Notes: generated from the sequence alone by a model not told the origin. Positions 9,514 to 20,257 are shown, numbered from the stretch's first letter. The stretch is DNA of 61,908 nucleotides from an uncultured Cyclobacteriaceae bacterium (GCA_947492745.1 CANLOE010000031.1:1-61908), one strand, 5' to 3'. Numbers and translations are program-made.

Positions 9514-9521
9514 TATATTTG
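9514..9521 (+). promoter_or_regulatory. Candidate -7 box of proS
   Basis: TATATTTG matches the Bacteroidota consensus TAnnTTTG. A transcription start about seven bases downstream would lie past the first in-frame ATG (9519) and leave a ~35-base leader to the ATG at 9564, supporting the shorter proS. A -33 TTTG is not clear. Confidence 0.5.
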
Positions 9522-9563
9522 CTTCTGTTCAACAATTGTAATTCAGCAAATTTCATACCAAAA

Positions 9564-11039
9564 ATGTCTAAATCACTTCCTAAAAGGAACGAAAACTATT
9601 CCGAATGGTATAATGAATTGGTAAAAAGGGCCGATCTCGCAGAGCACTCTGCGGTAAAAGGTTGTATGGTCATCAAACCCTATGGTTTTGCCATATGGGA
9701 GAAGATGCAGGCGGTATTGGACGGTATGTTCAAGGATACAGGGCATAGCAATGCCTACTTTCCGCTCTTTGTGCCCAAATCCTATTTGAGCAAAGAAGCG
9801 GACCATGTGGAAGGCTTCGCCAAGGAATGTGCCGTAGTAACCCATTATAGGCTCAAAAATGACCCTGAAGGACAAGGTGTCGTAGTCGACCCCGAAGCGA
9901 AACTGGAAGAAGAGCTTATTGTCAGGCCAACTTCGGAAACAGTGATTTGGAGTACCTACAAGAACTGGATACAATCTTATCGCGATCTACCGCTACTGAT
10001 CAACCAATGGGCCAATGTGGTGCGCTGGGAAATGCGGACCCGTATTTTTTTGAGGACAACCGAGTTTCTGTGGCAGGAAGGGCATACGGCACATGCTACC
10101 GAGCAGGAGGCTATCGATGAAACATTACAGATGCTAAAGGTATACGCTGATTTTGCAGAAGATTACATGGCCATGCCCGTGGTTAAGGGGGTGAAAACGG
10201 AAAGTGAGCGGTTTCCCGGAGCTATTGATACCTATTGTATAGAAGCAATGATGCAAGATGGCAAAGCTCTACAGGCCGGCACTTCACATTTTCTGGGACA
10301 GAATTTTGCCAAGGCCTTCGATGTGAAGTTCGCGGGGAAGGATGGTGGTCTGGAGCATGTATGGGGTACTTCGTGGGGCGTAAGTACGCGCTTGATGGGA
10401 GCGCTGATCATGGCCCATTCAGATGATGATGGCTTGGTACTGCCACCAAAATTGGCTCCGATACAAGTTGTCATCGTACCGATATTCAAAGGAGAGGAAC
10501 AGCTCGGTGCCATTGCCGAAAAAGCAACACTCATCAAGGAAAAACTGAAACAAAAAGGGATTTCCGTAAAGTTCGATGATAGGGATACCCACAAGCCGGG
10601 CTGGAAGTTTGCGGAGTATGAGTTGAAGGGAGTGCCTTTACGCGTGGCGATCGGCCCGAGGGACCTGGAACAAGGGACCGTAGAACTGGCCCGTCGTGAT
10701 ACCAAGACCAAGGAAGTTACTCCTATTGAAGGAATAGAGGAGAAAATTGAAAAACTATTACAAGATATCCAAGAAAGCATTTACAAAAAAGCAGCCGACT
10801 ACAGAGCTGAGCATACTACCGAAGTTGACGATTTTGATACCTTCAAGTCAGTGTTGGAGAGTAAGGGGGGATTTATCAGTGCCCACTGGGATGGGACCGC
10901 TGAGACTGAAGAGAAGATAAAAAATGAAACCAAAGCCACGATTCGATGTATTCCACTGATGGAAGATGCTGCCACCGGAATCTGTGTACATAGCGGAAAA
11001 CCATCCAAGAGAAGAGTCTTGTTTGCAAAGGCCTATTGA
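9564..11039 (+). CDS. proS: Prolyl-tRNA synthetase, archaeal/eukaryotic-like type
   Basis: Charges tRNA-Pro. I choose the ATG at 9564 ([16 protein letters not shown]), giving 491 residues, the usual size of the short ProRS without an editing insertion. An upstream in-frame ATG at 9519 precedes the likely transcription start. Class II motifs are visible: WEMRTR and RTTEF of motif 2, and [11 protein letters not shown] of motif 3. The anticodon-binding domain starts near [10 protein letters not shown], and the C-terminus ends in Tyr (FAKAY) as in the archaeal-type enzymes. It is divergent from the Ser/Arg-rich gene. Confidence 0.95.
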   Translation: MSKSLPKRNENYSEWYNELVKRADLAEHSAVKGCMVIKPYGFAIWEKMQAVLDGMFKDTGHSNAYFPLFVPKSYLSKEADHVEGFAKECAVVTHYRLKNDPEGQGVVVDPEAKLEEELIVRPTSETVIWSTYKNWIQSYRDLPLLINQWANVVRWEMRTRIFLRTTEFLWQEGHTAHATEQEAIDETLQMLKVYADFAEDYMAMPVVKGVKTESERFPGAIDTYCIEAMMQDGKALQAGTSHFLGQNFAKAFDVKFAGKDGGLEHVWGTSWGVSTRLMGALIMAHSDDDGLVLPPKLAPIQVVIVPIFKGEEQLGAIAEKATLIKEKLKQKGISVKFDDRDTHKPGWKFAEYELKGVPLRVAIGPRDLEQGTVELARRDTKTKEVTPIEGIEEKIEKLLQDIQESIYKKAADYRAEHTTEVDDFDTFKSVLESKGGFISAHWDGTAETEEKIKNETKATIRCIPLMEDAATGICVHSGKPSKRRVLFAKAY

Positions 11040-11221
11040 TGGAATAAAAAAGGCAATGCTTGAAAATTGATTTTTTTTCTGCATTTTGTGTGTAGTATTA
11101 TCTTCTTATTACATAAGGAATAATTGATTATAAGAGAATAGCTATTATTGAATGCTACCTATACAGACCTTCATGTTATGATTCTGTAAAAGGTAGCAAT
11201 ATGCACGTCCCGAAAATGGAT

Positions 11222-11229
11222 TATTTTTG
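11222..11229 (+). promoter_or_regulatory. Candidate -7 box of the nfeD-floA operon
   Basis: TATTTTTG fits TAnnTTTG and lies 19 bases before the nfeD start codon. The -33 element is not evident. Confidence 0.4.
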
Positions 11230-11248
11230 TAAATAAATATACATAAGA

Positions 11249-11722
11249 ATGAGTGAATGGTTGCTGATTATCCTACTTTTGTTTAGTGGGCTATTATTGA
11301 TAATCATTGAGTTGATATTTATCCCCGGAACGACAATCATCGGTATTTTCGGCATACTGAGTATTTTAGTAGGCGTATATTATGGTTTTGAGTATTACGG
11401 ACGTACCGTAGGGATATACATTTTGATGGCCACTACGGTCATATCGGGCATTTCCCTGTATTTTAGTTTCAAATCCGAGATTTGGATGAGATTTGCACTA
11501 AAAGGGACAATCAAAAGTAAGGTAAACGAAGGCCTGTTCCTTGGACTGGAAGAGGGGCAGGAGGGTATCTCTATGTCTGTATTAAAGCCTGTCGGTAGGG
11601 TTGCTTTCGGAGAAAAAATCTATGAAGTCAGCTCATTGGGAATGTATATCAAAGAGAAAATTGCAGTTAGAATTGTTAAAATTCAGGGACATAAAGTTTT
11701 TGTAGAACCTCTAAAAAGTTAA
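11249..11722 (+). CDS. NfeD-like membrane protein, short form
   Basis: A 157-residue protein with hydrophobic segments at about residues 5-25, 28-48 and 55-75, then a small beta-rich domain (about 95-155, [14 protein letters not shown]) of the OB-fold type found at the C-terminus of NfeD proteins. It lacks the serine protease domain of long NfeD. Short NfeD proteins are partners of flotillin-like proteins, and here floA follows after five bases, which supports the call. Confidence 0.85.
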   Translation: MSEWLLIILLLFSGLLLIIIELIFIPGTTIIGIFGILSILVGVYYGFEYYGRTVGIYILMATTVISGISLYFSFKSEIWMRFALKGTIKSKVNEGLFLGLEEGQEGISMSVLKPVGRVAFGEKIYEVSSLGMYIKEKIAVRIVKIQGHKVFVEPLKS

Positions 11723-11727
11723 GTGTT

Positions 11728-12702
11728 ATGGAAATCGCTACCTTGGTCATCATCTTTTTATCGATTATCGCCTTATTTATCTTTCTTTATTTCATACCCG
11801 TAGGACTGTGGATAACCGCCGTTTTTGCAAGGGTCAAAGTCTCGATAGGAGAGCTTATCGGTATGCGTATACGTAAAGTACCGCCCAGTATCATTGTCAA
11901 TTCCATGATTACGGCTACTAAAGCAGGCCTTGACGTAAGCACGCAGGAGTTGGAGACTCACTATCTGGCAGGAGGCCATGTCCCTTCGGTCATAAAAGCA
12001 TTGATTTCTGCGGATAAGGCTAATATTCTACTTGATTTTAAACAAGCTACAGCTATTGATCTGGCAGGTAGGGATGTATTCGAGGCGGTACAGATTTCTG
12101 TTAATCCTAAAGTGATTACCACACCTAAGGTGGCAGCGGTAGCCGCTGATGGGATACAGCTGATAGCTGTTGCAAGAGTTACGGTAAGGGCCAACATACA
12201 ACAGCTGGTCGGTGGGGCAGGAGAAGATACCATATTGGCCAGGGTCGGTGAAGGTATCGTGACGTCCATAGGCTCGGCAGGTACACACAAAGAAGTGCTT
12301 GAAAATCCCGACAGGATATCACAAGTGGTACTGGAAAGAGGCCTGGATGCCGGTACGGCATTTAAGATATTATCTATTGATATTGCCGATGTAGATGTAG
12401 GCGTTAACATCGGAGCTACCCTACAGACCGATCAAGCAGCTGCTGACCTGAAAGTCGCCGAAGCCAAAGCGGAAGAGCGAAGAGCTATGGCTGTAGCCCT
12501 AGAACAGGAAATGAAAGCCAAAGCACAAGAGGCCAGGGCCAAGGTTATCGAAGCGGAAGCAGAAATACCTAAAGCTATTTCCGATGCTTTCATCAAGGGG
12601 AACTTAGGCGTGATGGACTACTATAAAATGGAGAACATACAGGCAGATACCGACATGAGGGACTCTATATCGGGAAGTGGGAAAAACAAACCTAAAAAGT
12701 AA
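11728..12702 (+). CDS. floA: Flotillin-like protein FloA
   Basis: A membrane scaffold protein of the SPFH superfamily that organises membrane microdomains. It has 324 residues: an N-terminal membrane segment (about 3-25), an SPFH-like domain (about 70-220, with [20 protein letters not shown] and [11 protein letters not shown]), and an Ala/Glu-rich coiled region (about 235-285, [20 protein letters not shown]). Length and arrangement match the FloA/UPF0365 family. It is cotranscribed with nfeD. Confidence 0.93.
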   Translation: MEIATLVIIFLSIIALFIFLYFIPVGLWITAVFARVKVSIGELIGMRIRKVPPSIIVNSMITATKAGLDVSTQELETHYLAGGHVPSVIKALISADKANILLDFKQATAIDLAGRDVFEAVQISVNPKVITTPKVAAVAADGIQLIAVARVTVRANIQQLVGGAGEDTILARVGEGIVTSIGSAGTHKEVLENPDRISQVVLERGLDAGTAFKILSIDIADVDVGVNIGATLQTDQAAADLKVAEAKAEERRAMAVALEQEMKAKAQEARAKVIEAEAEIPKAISDAFIKGNLGVMDYYKMENIQADTDMRDSISGSGKNKPKK

Positions 12703-12778
12703 TAAGACATACCCTTTTCAGGTCATCTGAGACGCTGTTGGTCACTGATCGAGAGGATGAACTGGAGAGAAACGATTC

Positions 12779-13105
12779 TCATAGACTGTTCTGAAGGAAT
12801 TTTCCAAGAATTCGGTATCACTCATCATTGATTTTATCCTGAGTGCAGAATGAGATGGGACCGAGTACCTGAGGACAGTGTTCTTAAAAGAACGGGTCCG
12901 CTGTGCGGAAAGAAAGGAAAATGCTGCTATCTGCGCGAAATTTAAACGGAAACGAGTGTCAAAAGAGTACATACGATATCAAGTATGATGGAGGGGGTAT
13001 TCGACTTGGGATAAACCTTTATCAGTGAATATCATATGAGCGATGAGAGTTGACACTATCAACGTAGAAAATAGAAGGCACATTTCAAAATAATTCCTCA
13101 GACAG
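12779..13105. repeat. Family A repeat, long diverged copy
   Basis: The left end ATAGACTGTTCTGAAGGAAT and the interior AATTCGGTATCACTCAT follow the family start. The right end ACATTTCAAAATAATTCCTC around 13082-13102 resembles the inverted end. The copy is longer than usual and degenerate, and a 76-codon frame within it is not a gene. Confidence 0.5.
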
Positions 13106-14024
13106 GGTAAAGTAGTATCGATATGGACTTATCCTATTCGAAACTATTTCTTGCCCACCTATTTAACTTTATACTTTGCCTCTATCTGCCGATCACAGTG
13201 TCGGTGACACTATATCGATTGTATTCGCTTCGAGGAGAGGGACCAAAGGACGACCTTTTTTGAATTCACCATAGTGATGCTATGCAGAGTCCATTAGAAA
13301 CCGCTGATTGATCACATTTTAAACCTTTAACCCAAAATGTTCGTTGGAACTTCGTCATGAGGACATAGTTGCAATAAAATCAACGCTTTAAGTGGAGAGG
13401 CCTTTGTACCATTAGGGTGACGAACCTGCGTAGCGCAAAACAGCTGATTTTGAAGCAATTTATGTGCGGAATAGGAAGGCTATTGACTATACGGGGTTTT
13501 ATACAAAACCCCGAATACAGCCTATTCACGAAACCATTCTAAATAGGAACAGCGGTGAGCTAATGCATATTTTGGGTCAAAGAGATATTTCAGGACAATT
13601 TTCAACCTACTTTGATAGCTAAATCTATGGGGTTATTGCATGGAAAGAACATGAGTTCACAGAAAAACAACCTTCATCGGTGGGGCGCAATGGCCTGGCC
13701 TTATGAGTTCAGTACTGTCCTCGCCGGTTTGTTACGGATAGTATTTTATAAAAAATCGCTTTATTTAAAAACAATTAAGACTGATTTTAGCTTTAATAAT
13801 AAGCTTTACTAATTTAGTAGGAAACCTACCAAAACCAATCATTATAGTGACGCAAAAAGTAGGACAGTAAGATTAAAAGTGTAGAGGATATCTTAAGACA
13901 TTCGGAGACTGTTCTGAACGACAGATTTAAATAGTTATTCGAATAAACATGGTACTATCGCTATTTTTTTGAATTTCGGGTGGAATGAGTATTTTATTTT
14001 TAAGGATATGCTAGCATAGAAACA
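13106..14024. other. Non-coding gap with repeat fragments
   Basis: No gene was recognised. The stretch contains a diverged family C copy (13327-13580), a fragment of a family A end (GAGACTGTTCTGAACG, 13905-13920), and a perfect short inverted repeat AGTGTC-ggt-GACACT near 13197. The rest is featureless and AT-rich. Confidence 0.5.
13327..13580. repeat. Family C repeat, diverged copy (~254 bp)
   Basis: It starts TTAACCCAAAATGTTCGTTG, then ACTTCGTCATGAGGAC as in the family, and ends ATATTTTGGGTCAA, the inverted counterpart. The middle differs from other copies and contains a strong hairpin (CGGGGTTTTATACAAAACCCCG). Confidence 0.65.
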
Positions 14025-14477
14025 ATGAACTGGACCTATAAACCATATGAAACACTAACCTTACAGGAATTGTATGCGGTTTTGAAGTTGAGGGTAGATG
14101 TCTTTGTAGTGGAGCAAAATTGTGCTTATCCCGAACTCGATGGGAAAGACCACTTGGCGCTGCATCTAATAGGGACTGTAGGTAGAGAGATAGTCGCCTA
14201 TGCTAGGATATTTCCGCCTGAGGTGCTATATCCTGGAATGGCCTCTATAGGAAGGGTAGTTATCAAAGATACCCATCGTGGCCAAGATCGAGGTCATGCA
14301 TTGATGGAAGAGGGGATTCATAGGATACGTCAGGATTATGATGATGTAACTATCCGTATATCGGCACAGTCCTATCTGAGGTCATTTTACGAGCAGCAAG
14401 GTTTTAAGGCCATTTCTGAAGAGTATCTTTGGGATGGTATAGTACATTTGGACATGGACTTGACAAAAAAAGATTGA
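14025..14477 (+). CDS. ElaA-type GNAT acetyltransferase
   Basis: A 150-residue GNAT-fold protein. The N-terminal KLRVDVFVVEQNCAYPELDG block is the ElaA signature. GRVVIKDTHRGQDRGHALM carries the acetyl-CoA loop (R/Q-x-x-G-x-G/A form), and SAQSYLRSFYEQQGF is the C-terminal family motif. The acceptor is unknown. The stop lies three bases before the next start codon, so the two genes are one operon. Confidence 0.9.
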   Translation: MNWTYKPYETLTLQELYAVLKLRVDVFVVEQNCAYPELDGKDHLALHLIGTVGREIVAYARIFPPEVLYPGMASIGRVVIKDTHRGQDRGHALMEEGIHRIRQDYDDVTIRISAQSYLRSFYEQQGFKAISEEYLWDGIVHLDMDLTKKD

Positions 14478-14480
14478 CAT

Positions 14481-15413
14481 ATGGCAAAAGAAAGGTTTCA
14501 CATTAAAACACCGATATTCCAGTCAGCATTACTTTCCAATCAGTGGAACAAAGAGGTGTACTTTAAAATGGACTGTTATCAACCATCAGGCTCTTTTAAA
14601 ATTAGAGGGATAGGGGAATTATGTGAAGCCTATTTTTTAAAGGGATACAACCATTTTTTATCCTCCTCTGGGGGTAATGCAGGATATTCGGTAGCCTATA
14701 TTGCAAGAGAACTCGGCGCGGAAGCCACCGTAATCGTTCCCCATACAACGCATAGTGAAGTGATGGACAAAATCAGTGCATTGGGTGCTTATGTAGAAGT
14801 CGTCGGCGATGCTTGGGATGACACTCATCTGTATGCTATGGCAAAAGCCGAGAGCCTAAAAGCAGCTTACATTCACCCTTTTGACGATCCGCTCCTGTGG
14901 AAGGGCAATGCATCTATTATCGATGAATGTACGACTCAGATAAGCCGACCGGATGCCGTTGTTGCCGCTGTAGGTGGTGGTGGGTTGCTTTGCGGTGTTA
15001 TGCGAGGAATGGAAAAATACGGCTGGGGAGATAGCCGATTGATTGCTGCTGAGACCGAAGGTGCGGCATCTTTTGCGGCCTCCTACCAAGTGGGTAGTTT
15101 GGTCACTTTGGAAAGAGTGGATACCATTGCTACGAGTTTAGCGGCCAAAACAATTGCTGAGGAGGCACTCCAATGGGCTAAGAAGCAAAATGTAAGCCCT
15201 TATGTAGTCACTGATAAAATGGCACTGGATGCCTGTTCCTCTTTTTTGAGTGAATTTAGAGTGCTGGTAGAACCGGCCTGCGGAGCAGCACTATCCGCTG
15301 TATATAACAACGCAGAGGTACTTCAGGACGCCAAGTCGGTATTGGTGCTTGTTTGTGGAGGTATAGCGATGTCGCTGCCCATGTTGGAAGCCTATAAAGA
15401 AAAGGTGGGGTAA
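14481..15413 (+). CDS. Serine/threonine dehydratase family PLP enzyme
   Basis: A 310-residue fold-type II PLP enzyme. The Schiff-base lysine is K40 in PSGSFKIRG, the phosphate-side loop is SSGGNAG at 61-67, and the PLP phosphate-binding glycine loop GGGGL is at 165-169. The C-terminal VCGGIAMSL suits the eukaryotic-like L-serine dehydratase subgroup. It probably deaminates L-serine or L-threonine. No ACT regulatory domain is present. It follows the ElaA-like gene with a three-base gap. Confidence 0.85.
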   Translation: MAKERFHIKTPIFQSALLSNQWNKEVYFKMDCYQPSGSFKIRGIGELCEAYFLKGYNHFLSSSGGNAGYSVAYIARELGAEATVIVPHTTHSEVMDKISALGAYVEVVGDAWDDTHLYAMAKAESLKAAYIHPFDDPLLWKGNASIIDECTTQISRPDAVVAAVGGGGLLCGVMRGMEKYGWGDSRLIAAETEGAASFAASYQVGSLVTLERVDTIATSLAAKTIAEEALQWAKKQNVSPYVVTDKMALDACSSFLSEFRVLVEPACGAALSAVYNNAEVLQDAKSVLVLVCGGIAMSLPMLEAYKEKVG

Positions 15414-15472
15414 TGACGGAACGGTTCGGATACTACTATTGGTACCAAATGGTTCGTATGCCCAGTACACAA

Positions 15473-17668
15473 TCAATCAAGGTCGATATGCTCAACAGAT
15501 TGTGTCTGTTGGCAGAGATAGGCATCTTGATTAGGGTCGTATTGAATACTGGTATACACTAAGGGTATGGTACTTACTCCCTGCTCGGTAACGAGTCCCA
15601 TTTTACGGTTCCGTTCAACGATGACATAACCATTGTTCATATCGATCAGATGATGGTATTTAGCATTGAGGAGCTGCTGACCGTCACGCTCCAGCAATCC
15701 CTTTTTACCATTACGGAAAACTAGAAAGCGACCGTTTTCCAAGCGCTCTATACGGTCGAAATTTTCGGCAACAATTTTTTTGCCGAGATTATCAATGATG
15801 CCGTAAAGTCCATTTTGCCGCACAATGGACTTTCCTTTGACAAATGGGCCTACCTCATCATATGTAGGTTGTATGCGTATCCTCTCCGACTTGTCGATGT
15901 AGCCCCACTTGCCGAGTAGTTTTACAGCTGCCAGTCCTTCTTGAAAAAAACCAATACTGTCATAGCGGTTGGCAATCCTCAGTAATTCGTTTTCATCGAT
16001 AAAACCATACTTTCCATCCAGTTTCACGCCATAATACCCCTCAGAAGGAGGGTAGATGGCCTGGAAAGACCTACCACTCGGGTTCGAATCGCGCTGGATA
16101 GTACCCGAGAAGTCGATTTTCCAGAAACCTCCCGACGGTAAAGCCTCAAGAAGGTAGTTCTTTTGATTGGTGATGGGGTTGTCGGTAAAGTAAATCAGGC
16201 CTCCCTCAAAATCTCTCAACTGCGTCTGTTGGTCCATTTGCATGAGGTACAGTGTTTCGTTCACCAAGTCAATAGGGTAAGGCTGCGGTAGCACTACCCA
16301 TTCACTATACCTGTTCAAAACCCCATATTCTCCATGAAAAACGACAACGGTATTGTTGCCCACAAAACTTCCCACACTGTCATAAACACAGTGTATGACT
16401 TCCTCCCCGCTTCTCTCCGCGAAGCCCCAGTGTCCCCGTCGCTTTACAGCGAAAAGACGGCCGTCATAAGGACGTATGTTCTCATAAGCTGTTCGCGTTT
16501 TTTCAATACCAAAAGTATCGTATACCGACCACAGTACTTGACCTCGTTCTTTCTGCTGGGTATAGATGAAAGGGGTGTTGAATACCAGCGAGTCGAATTT
16601 TGCTTTTACGATAAGGCCCCTTTGTAGATCTAGAAAACCATACTTAATGCCCTTTTGAAAGATGGCCTTATCCTTGCTGATTTCTTCGATATAAGTATAG
16701 TTTGTAGGAGTAAGGGCCTTGCCATTACTGTCAATGATCCATTGATAATGATTGGCACTTACTCTAAAGCGGCTTCTTTCTATCGCTTCTATATCATCAA
16801 AATATAGGCTTGCGACTTTTTTGTTATTGGCATCTAGAATCTTCCAATGATCGTATGGCCATAAAGTGAATTTTTTTCCTTTCCGCTCTATGGCTTTATA
16901 GCGGGGCAGAACCACTACTCTTCCCTCCGTATTGATAATGCCTGCCATGTGTCCTCTATAGATGATGGCGTAGCCATCTTCATAAGTACTGATACTGTCC
17001 AGGTCGAAGCCTATTTTTCTCTGCCCCGACGCATCATATAGGGCAGTTTTTCGTTCTGTATCCGTTACAGCGAAGCGATTATGGCTCAAAGATTCTATTT
17101 TACTGAAGGTAAACGGTATCAAAGTGTTTCCTCCGTATTCCAATAGTCCGTATAGAAACTTCCCATTATTTTTTGTAATAGCTATTGCTACCTGATTGTG
17201 ATGTTCTATACCGTGATAGCGAAAAGGGATGACGTTCTTCCCGTATACATTGATCAGACCAAAAAGTATTCTGTTGGACAGACGCCCTTTTTTTGCGGCA
17301 ACGACCAGCTGATGAGGGCTGGGGTATAGTACTGTATATTCTGTGGCAGTGATTTTCTTATTGTCAATACCGATAAGGCCCCAAAGGCCATCATCCTTGT
17401 AGCCGATGGTCTTTTTGTTGGGTTTTGCCTCTCCTTGGCTCCAGCCAATATCTTCGTAAAGAGCGGGGATAATGATTTTGCCACTTCTATTCTTCAAACC
17501 TCTTTTTCCACTCTTCTCGAAAACCATATAATCATTTTCGGGAGTGCCGGTAAAGTGTAGTGGGCTGCCAATGAGCTCTGGAGCAACCAACAGCCCTGAA
17601 AAAAATATCAAAAGATAAAACTTCGGATAAGAGGCTGTTTTGAAATTATATTTGAAACTTGTTATCAC
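15473..17668 (-). CDS. WG-repeat protein, exported
   Basis: A 731-residue protein built of WG/KWG-type beta repeats throughout, with units such as GKRGLKNRSGKIIIPALYE near the N-terminus and GKWGYIDKSERIRIQPTYDE near 600. Function is unknown; such repeats usually mediate binding outside the cytoplasm. A hydrophobic stretch at ~16-34 looks like a signal sequence. The start is a GTG immediately preceded in frame by TAA, and it lies inside a family A repeat end, so residues 1-12 (MITSFKYNFKTA) are repeat-derived. The next in-frame ATG (17527, residue 48) would remove the signal sequence. Confidence 0.8.
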   Translation of the reverse strand: MITSFKYNFKTASYPKFYLLIFFSGLLVAPELIGSPLHFTGTPENDYMVFEKSGKRGLKNRSGKIIIPALYEDIGWSQGEAKPNKKTIGYKDDGLWGLIGIDNKKITATEYTVLYPSPHQLVVAAKKGRLSNRILFGLINVYGKNVIPFRYHGIEHHNQVAIAITKNNGKFLYGLLEYGGNTLIPFTFSKIESLSHNRFAVTDTERKTALYDASGQRKIGFDLDSISTYEDGYAIIYRGHMAGIINTEGRVVVLPRYKAIERKGKKFTLWPYDHWKILDANNKKVASLYFDDIEAIERSRFRVSANHYQWIIDSNGKALTPTNYTYIEEISKDKAIFQKGIKYGFLDLQRGLIVKAKFDSLVFNTPFIYTQQKERGQVLWSVYDTFGIEKTRTAYENIRPYDGRLFAVKRRGHWGFAERSGEEVIHCVYDSVGSFVGNNTVVVFHGEYGVLNRYSEWVVLPQPYPIDLVNETLYLMQMDQQTQLRDFEGGLIYFTDNPITNQKNYLLEALPSGGFWKIDFSGTIQRDSNPSGRSFQAIYPPSEGYYGVKLDGKYGFIDENELLRIANRYDSIGFFQEGLAAVKLLGKWGYIDKSERIRIQPTYDEVGPFVKGKSIVRQNGLYGIIDNLGKKIVAENFDRIERLENGRFLVFRNGKKGLLERDGQQLLNAKYHHLIDMNNGYVIVERNRKMGLVTEQGVSTIPLVYTSIQYDPNQDAYLCQQTQSVEHIDLD

Positions 17669-17844
17669 TTATATGGGTTCAGGGTCAGTCGGAAGCCTAG
17701 TACAAAGAAAATATCCTATGGATTTTACCTGCGAAGAGGCTAGTATTGTGCTAAGGTAAGGATAATGGCACTATCTCTGTGTAGGCTTTAATGAAATTGC
17801 ACGAAGCAATAGGAATAAAAGACATATTTCAAAACCGTCTCTAA
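17628..17844. repeat. Family A repeat, complete copy (~217 bp)
   Basis: The left end is TAAGAGGCTGTTTTGAAATT, then TTTGAAACTTGTTATCACTT, which matches other copies base for base in most places. The right end is ATTTCAAAACCGTCTCTAA. The left ~40 bases overlap the 5' end of the WG-repeat gene on the other strand. Confidence 0.75.
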
Positions 17845-17879
17845 AAAAGGGGGACGGACCGCATAAACAATAGTTTGAT

Positions 17880-18204
17880 TTTTAGGTTGTAAAAGTACTC
17901 TTTTGTCATTGATTTTCAATTAGATAAATTTGTTTTTTTTGATGTATCTTCCTGAGATAACTCCCGAAAAGATACTCAGAGGACTTTGTCAGTAAAGGAG
18001 TTGAGTTGGTTGCGCAAGAAAAGATAGTCGCACTATATGCGAAAATTTCCGCAAAATAGTACGCTGGAAAATGACATACAGCAATACATAGGGTAAATGA
18101 GGTATTGAGCTTGAAATGAATTTGTACCTGCGAATTCCATTTGACCATTAAAATCAAGACCCTACACGTGAAAATAAAAGATACATTTCAAAGCAGTATC
18201 TTAA
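17880..18204. repeat. Family A-like repeat, diverged
   Basis: The right end ATTTCAAAGCAGTATCTTAA (18185-18204) is a recognisable inverted terminal repeat, and the interior GGACTTTGTCAGTAAAGGAG resembles the family centre. The left end is unclear. The sequence lies just past the hemA stop and may also shape its 3' end. Confidence 0.5.
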
Positions 18205-18234
18205 ATCTACATAGGAACAAAGGGATAATTGAAG

Positions 18235-19512
18235 TTATTTATTGATTTTTTCGGAGTGTTTTTCCAAGTCGAATAGGTCACTGAGTACATCAATAAGTGT
18301 TTCGGCCTCACCTCGCTGACAAGCTGCTTTTAATTGCAGTACAGGTAGTTTGATGATTTTCTGCATCATGCTTTTGGTTATTTTATCAATAACCTCAGCG
18401 GATTGCAGATCGGTGTTTTTAAGATGTCTTGCCAATTCTTCTTTTCGAATCTGTTCCAAGGCATTTTTAAACTTATTGATGGTCGGTGAAACAGCCATTT
18501 CTTTTGACCAGGTATTGAACTCCTCTATGGCTTCATGTACAATGGCTTTTACAGCAGGAATGGACCGTACTCTTTTTTCCAAAGCCTTACTTGCTTTGCT
18601 CTGAATGTTATCGATATTGTATATCACCGCTGCGGGTATGTCCTCTACATCCGGAGCGACACTTCTGGGTACGGACAGGTCAATGAAAAATTTGTAGGAC
18701 AAGATATCCACATTCGCAACCAACGATTTGGTAATAATAGGAGTACTGTGAGCTACTGATGAGATGATAACATCAGAAGTAGCTATCAGTGAAAGGGCAT
18801 CATCAAAAGGAACTGCTCTATGACCGCACTCCTCAGCAATATCCACTGCTTTTTCATAAGTGCGATTGGCTATAGTTACATCTTTTGCGGCAACTCCTTC
18901 TAGGTTTCGGCAGACATCGGCCCCCATTTCCCCTAAGCCCAATACAAGTATATTTGGGGATTGAAAATTATGAGTAAGTTCCGTGACCAATTCTGTGGCG
19001 ACATAAGATACAGAGGCTGCACCGTCCCTGAAAGGCGTCTCTTGTACCACACGTTTGTTGGTGAAGAAAATCGTATGCATCAGTCGGTGAAGAAAAGGTC
19101 CTGCCATGCCTTCGTCGGCACTCCATTGATAGGCATTCTTGACCTGATTGGATATTTGCATATCCCCTACAACCTGTGCCTCCAGGCCCATCGCTACATA
19201 AAACAAATGAACGATGGCTTCCTGATGTATCTCCCGATAAATAAAGAAATCTTTAAAAGAATCACTATCGGAAAAACCTTTATAATGGGCTAGAACCTTC
19301 AGGATCTCTTCTGCAATCTCCTCATCGGAGGAAAAATAGATTTCGGTACGGTTGCAAGTCGATAATACCAATACCTCATTGACATTCAACAACTCCTTTA
19401 ACCGAAGCATAAACTGCTTCGAAGAAGATTCATCAAAAGCGAGTGCCTCACGAACCAATATCGGGGCATTCTTAAAAGAGATTCCTAATACTTTAAAATT
19501 TCCCTGCATCAT
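18235..19512 (-). CDS. hemA: Glutamyl-tRNA reductase
   Basis: First enzyme of C5-pathway tetrapyrrole synthesis; reduces glutamyl-tRNA to glutamate-1-semialdehyde with NADPH. The 425-residue length fits. The catalytic Cys is C53 in STCNRTEIYF, an NADPH-binding glycine motif is VLGLGEMGADV, and the C-terminal dimerisation helix region is present. Two adjacent ATG codons leave the start open by one residue. No other hem gene adjoins it; hemC is 40 kb away. Confidence 0.95.
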   Translation of the reverse strand: MMQGNFKVLGISFKNAPILVREALAFDESSSKQFMLRLKELLNVNEVLVLSTCNRTEIYFSSDEEIAEEILKVLAHYKGFSDSDSFKDFFIYREIHQEAIVHLFYVAMGLEAQVVGDMQISNQVKNAYQWSADEGMAGPFLHRLMHTIFFTNKRVVQETPFRDGAASVSYVATELVTELTHNFQSPNILVLGLGEMGADVCRNLEGVAAKDVTIANRTYEKAVDIAEECGHRAVPFDDALSLIATSDVIISSVAHSTPIITKSLVANVDILSYKFFIDLSVPRSVAPDVEDIPAAVIYNIDNIQSKASKALEKRVRSIPAVKAIVHEAIEEFNTWSKEMAVSPTINKFKNALEQIRKEELARHLKNTDLQSAEVIDKITKSMMQKIIKLPVLQLKAACQRGEAETLIDVLSDLFDLEKHSEKINK

Positions 19513-19529
19513 AACTAAAATACCTTACA

Positions 19530-19537
19530 AAAGTAAA
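19530..19537 (-). promoter_or_regulatory. Candidate -7 box of hemA
   Basis: On the minus strand the sequence reads TACTTTTG, a match to TAnnTTTG, 17 bases upstream of the hemA start codon. A convincing -33 TTTG is not seen. Confidence 0.5.
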
Positions 19538-20257
19538 GCATAATTGATTTAATCCATAACTACTACTAATGGCGATTTCTATTTATAATGATTACAAATA
19601 AATGGCACTGCCCTATTGTTGAATAGTATTCATTACTAGTGCCTGCTATTGATCATTGTTAATAGGAATATTTTAATATAAGTATTTGATTAGAAGCGTA
19701 TAGCTTTAGAACTCCATGTTTTGTTCTGAGAGTTAATAAACAATTTACGAAATTTTCGCACTTTGTTCAGCCTTTTTTTATGGAATGTGGACTAACCGTC
19801 ATGAAGAAGACCAACCGTGATTTTGAGGTGAAATCAGAGGGGTCGTTTTGAAAGTATATCAAAGATTATTGTCGCTTATTCTGAGTAGGGCCGAGCGTTA
19901 AGAAAATGTCCTGAGGACATTATGAGCGAGAGGCCAGCCAGCCGCGTGAGAATCTATTGACAAAGATTACAGTGCTATTTGAGGATGTCCTTACATAATG
20001 ATGTGCCAAAAGAGGTGCAACGTATAAAGAATGGGTGTCAAAACAGTCTCTTAATGCCCAATTCGCCGATGACAACGATGCAAAATGAACATCTTCATCA
20101 GCTGACTTCACTTTTCATTTGGTCATTTTACTTTTATCTTAAGCATAGATATGACTCGGCCTTCGGGTAAAGCATTGTATTTGGCGATTCGATTGAAAGA
20201 TAAGAAAGTTTGATTGGGATATTAGCTACTGATGAAGATAAATAGTTATTTTGCTAT
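19538..20257. other. Non-coding gap between hemA and the HhH gene
   Basis: It contains one family A copy (19835-20054). The remaining sequence shows no gene, and short frames here lie inside the repeat. Confidence 0.5.
19835..20054. repeat. Family A repeat, complete copy (~220 bp)
   Basis: The left end is AGAGGGGTCGTTTTGAAAGT and the interior GGGCCGAGCGTTAAGAAAAT with a nested hairpin GTCCTGAGGAC. The right end is GTCAAAACAGTCTCTTAA. The interior GCCAGCCAGCCGCGTGAG matches the copy at the window start. Confidence 0.75.
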
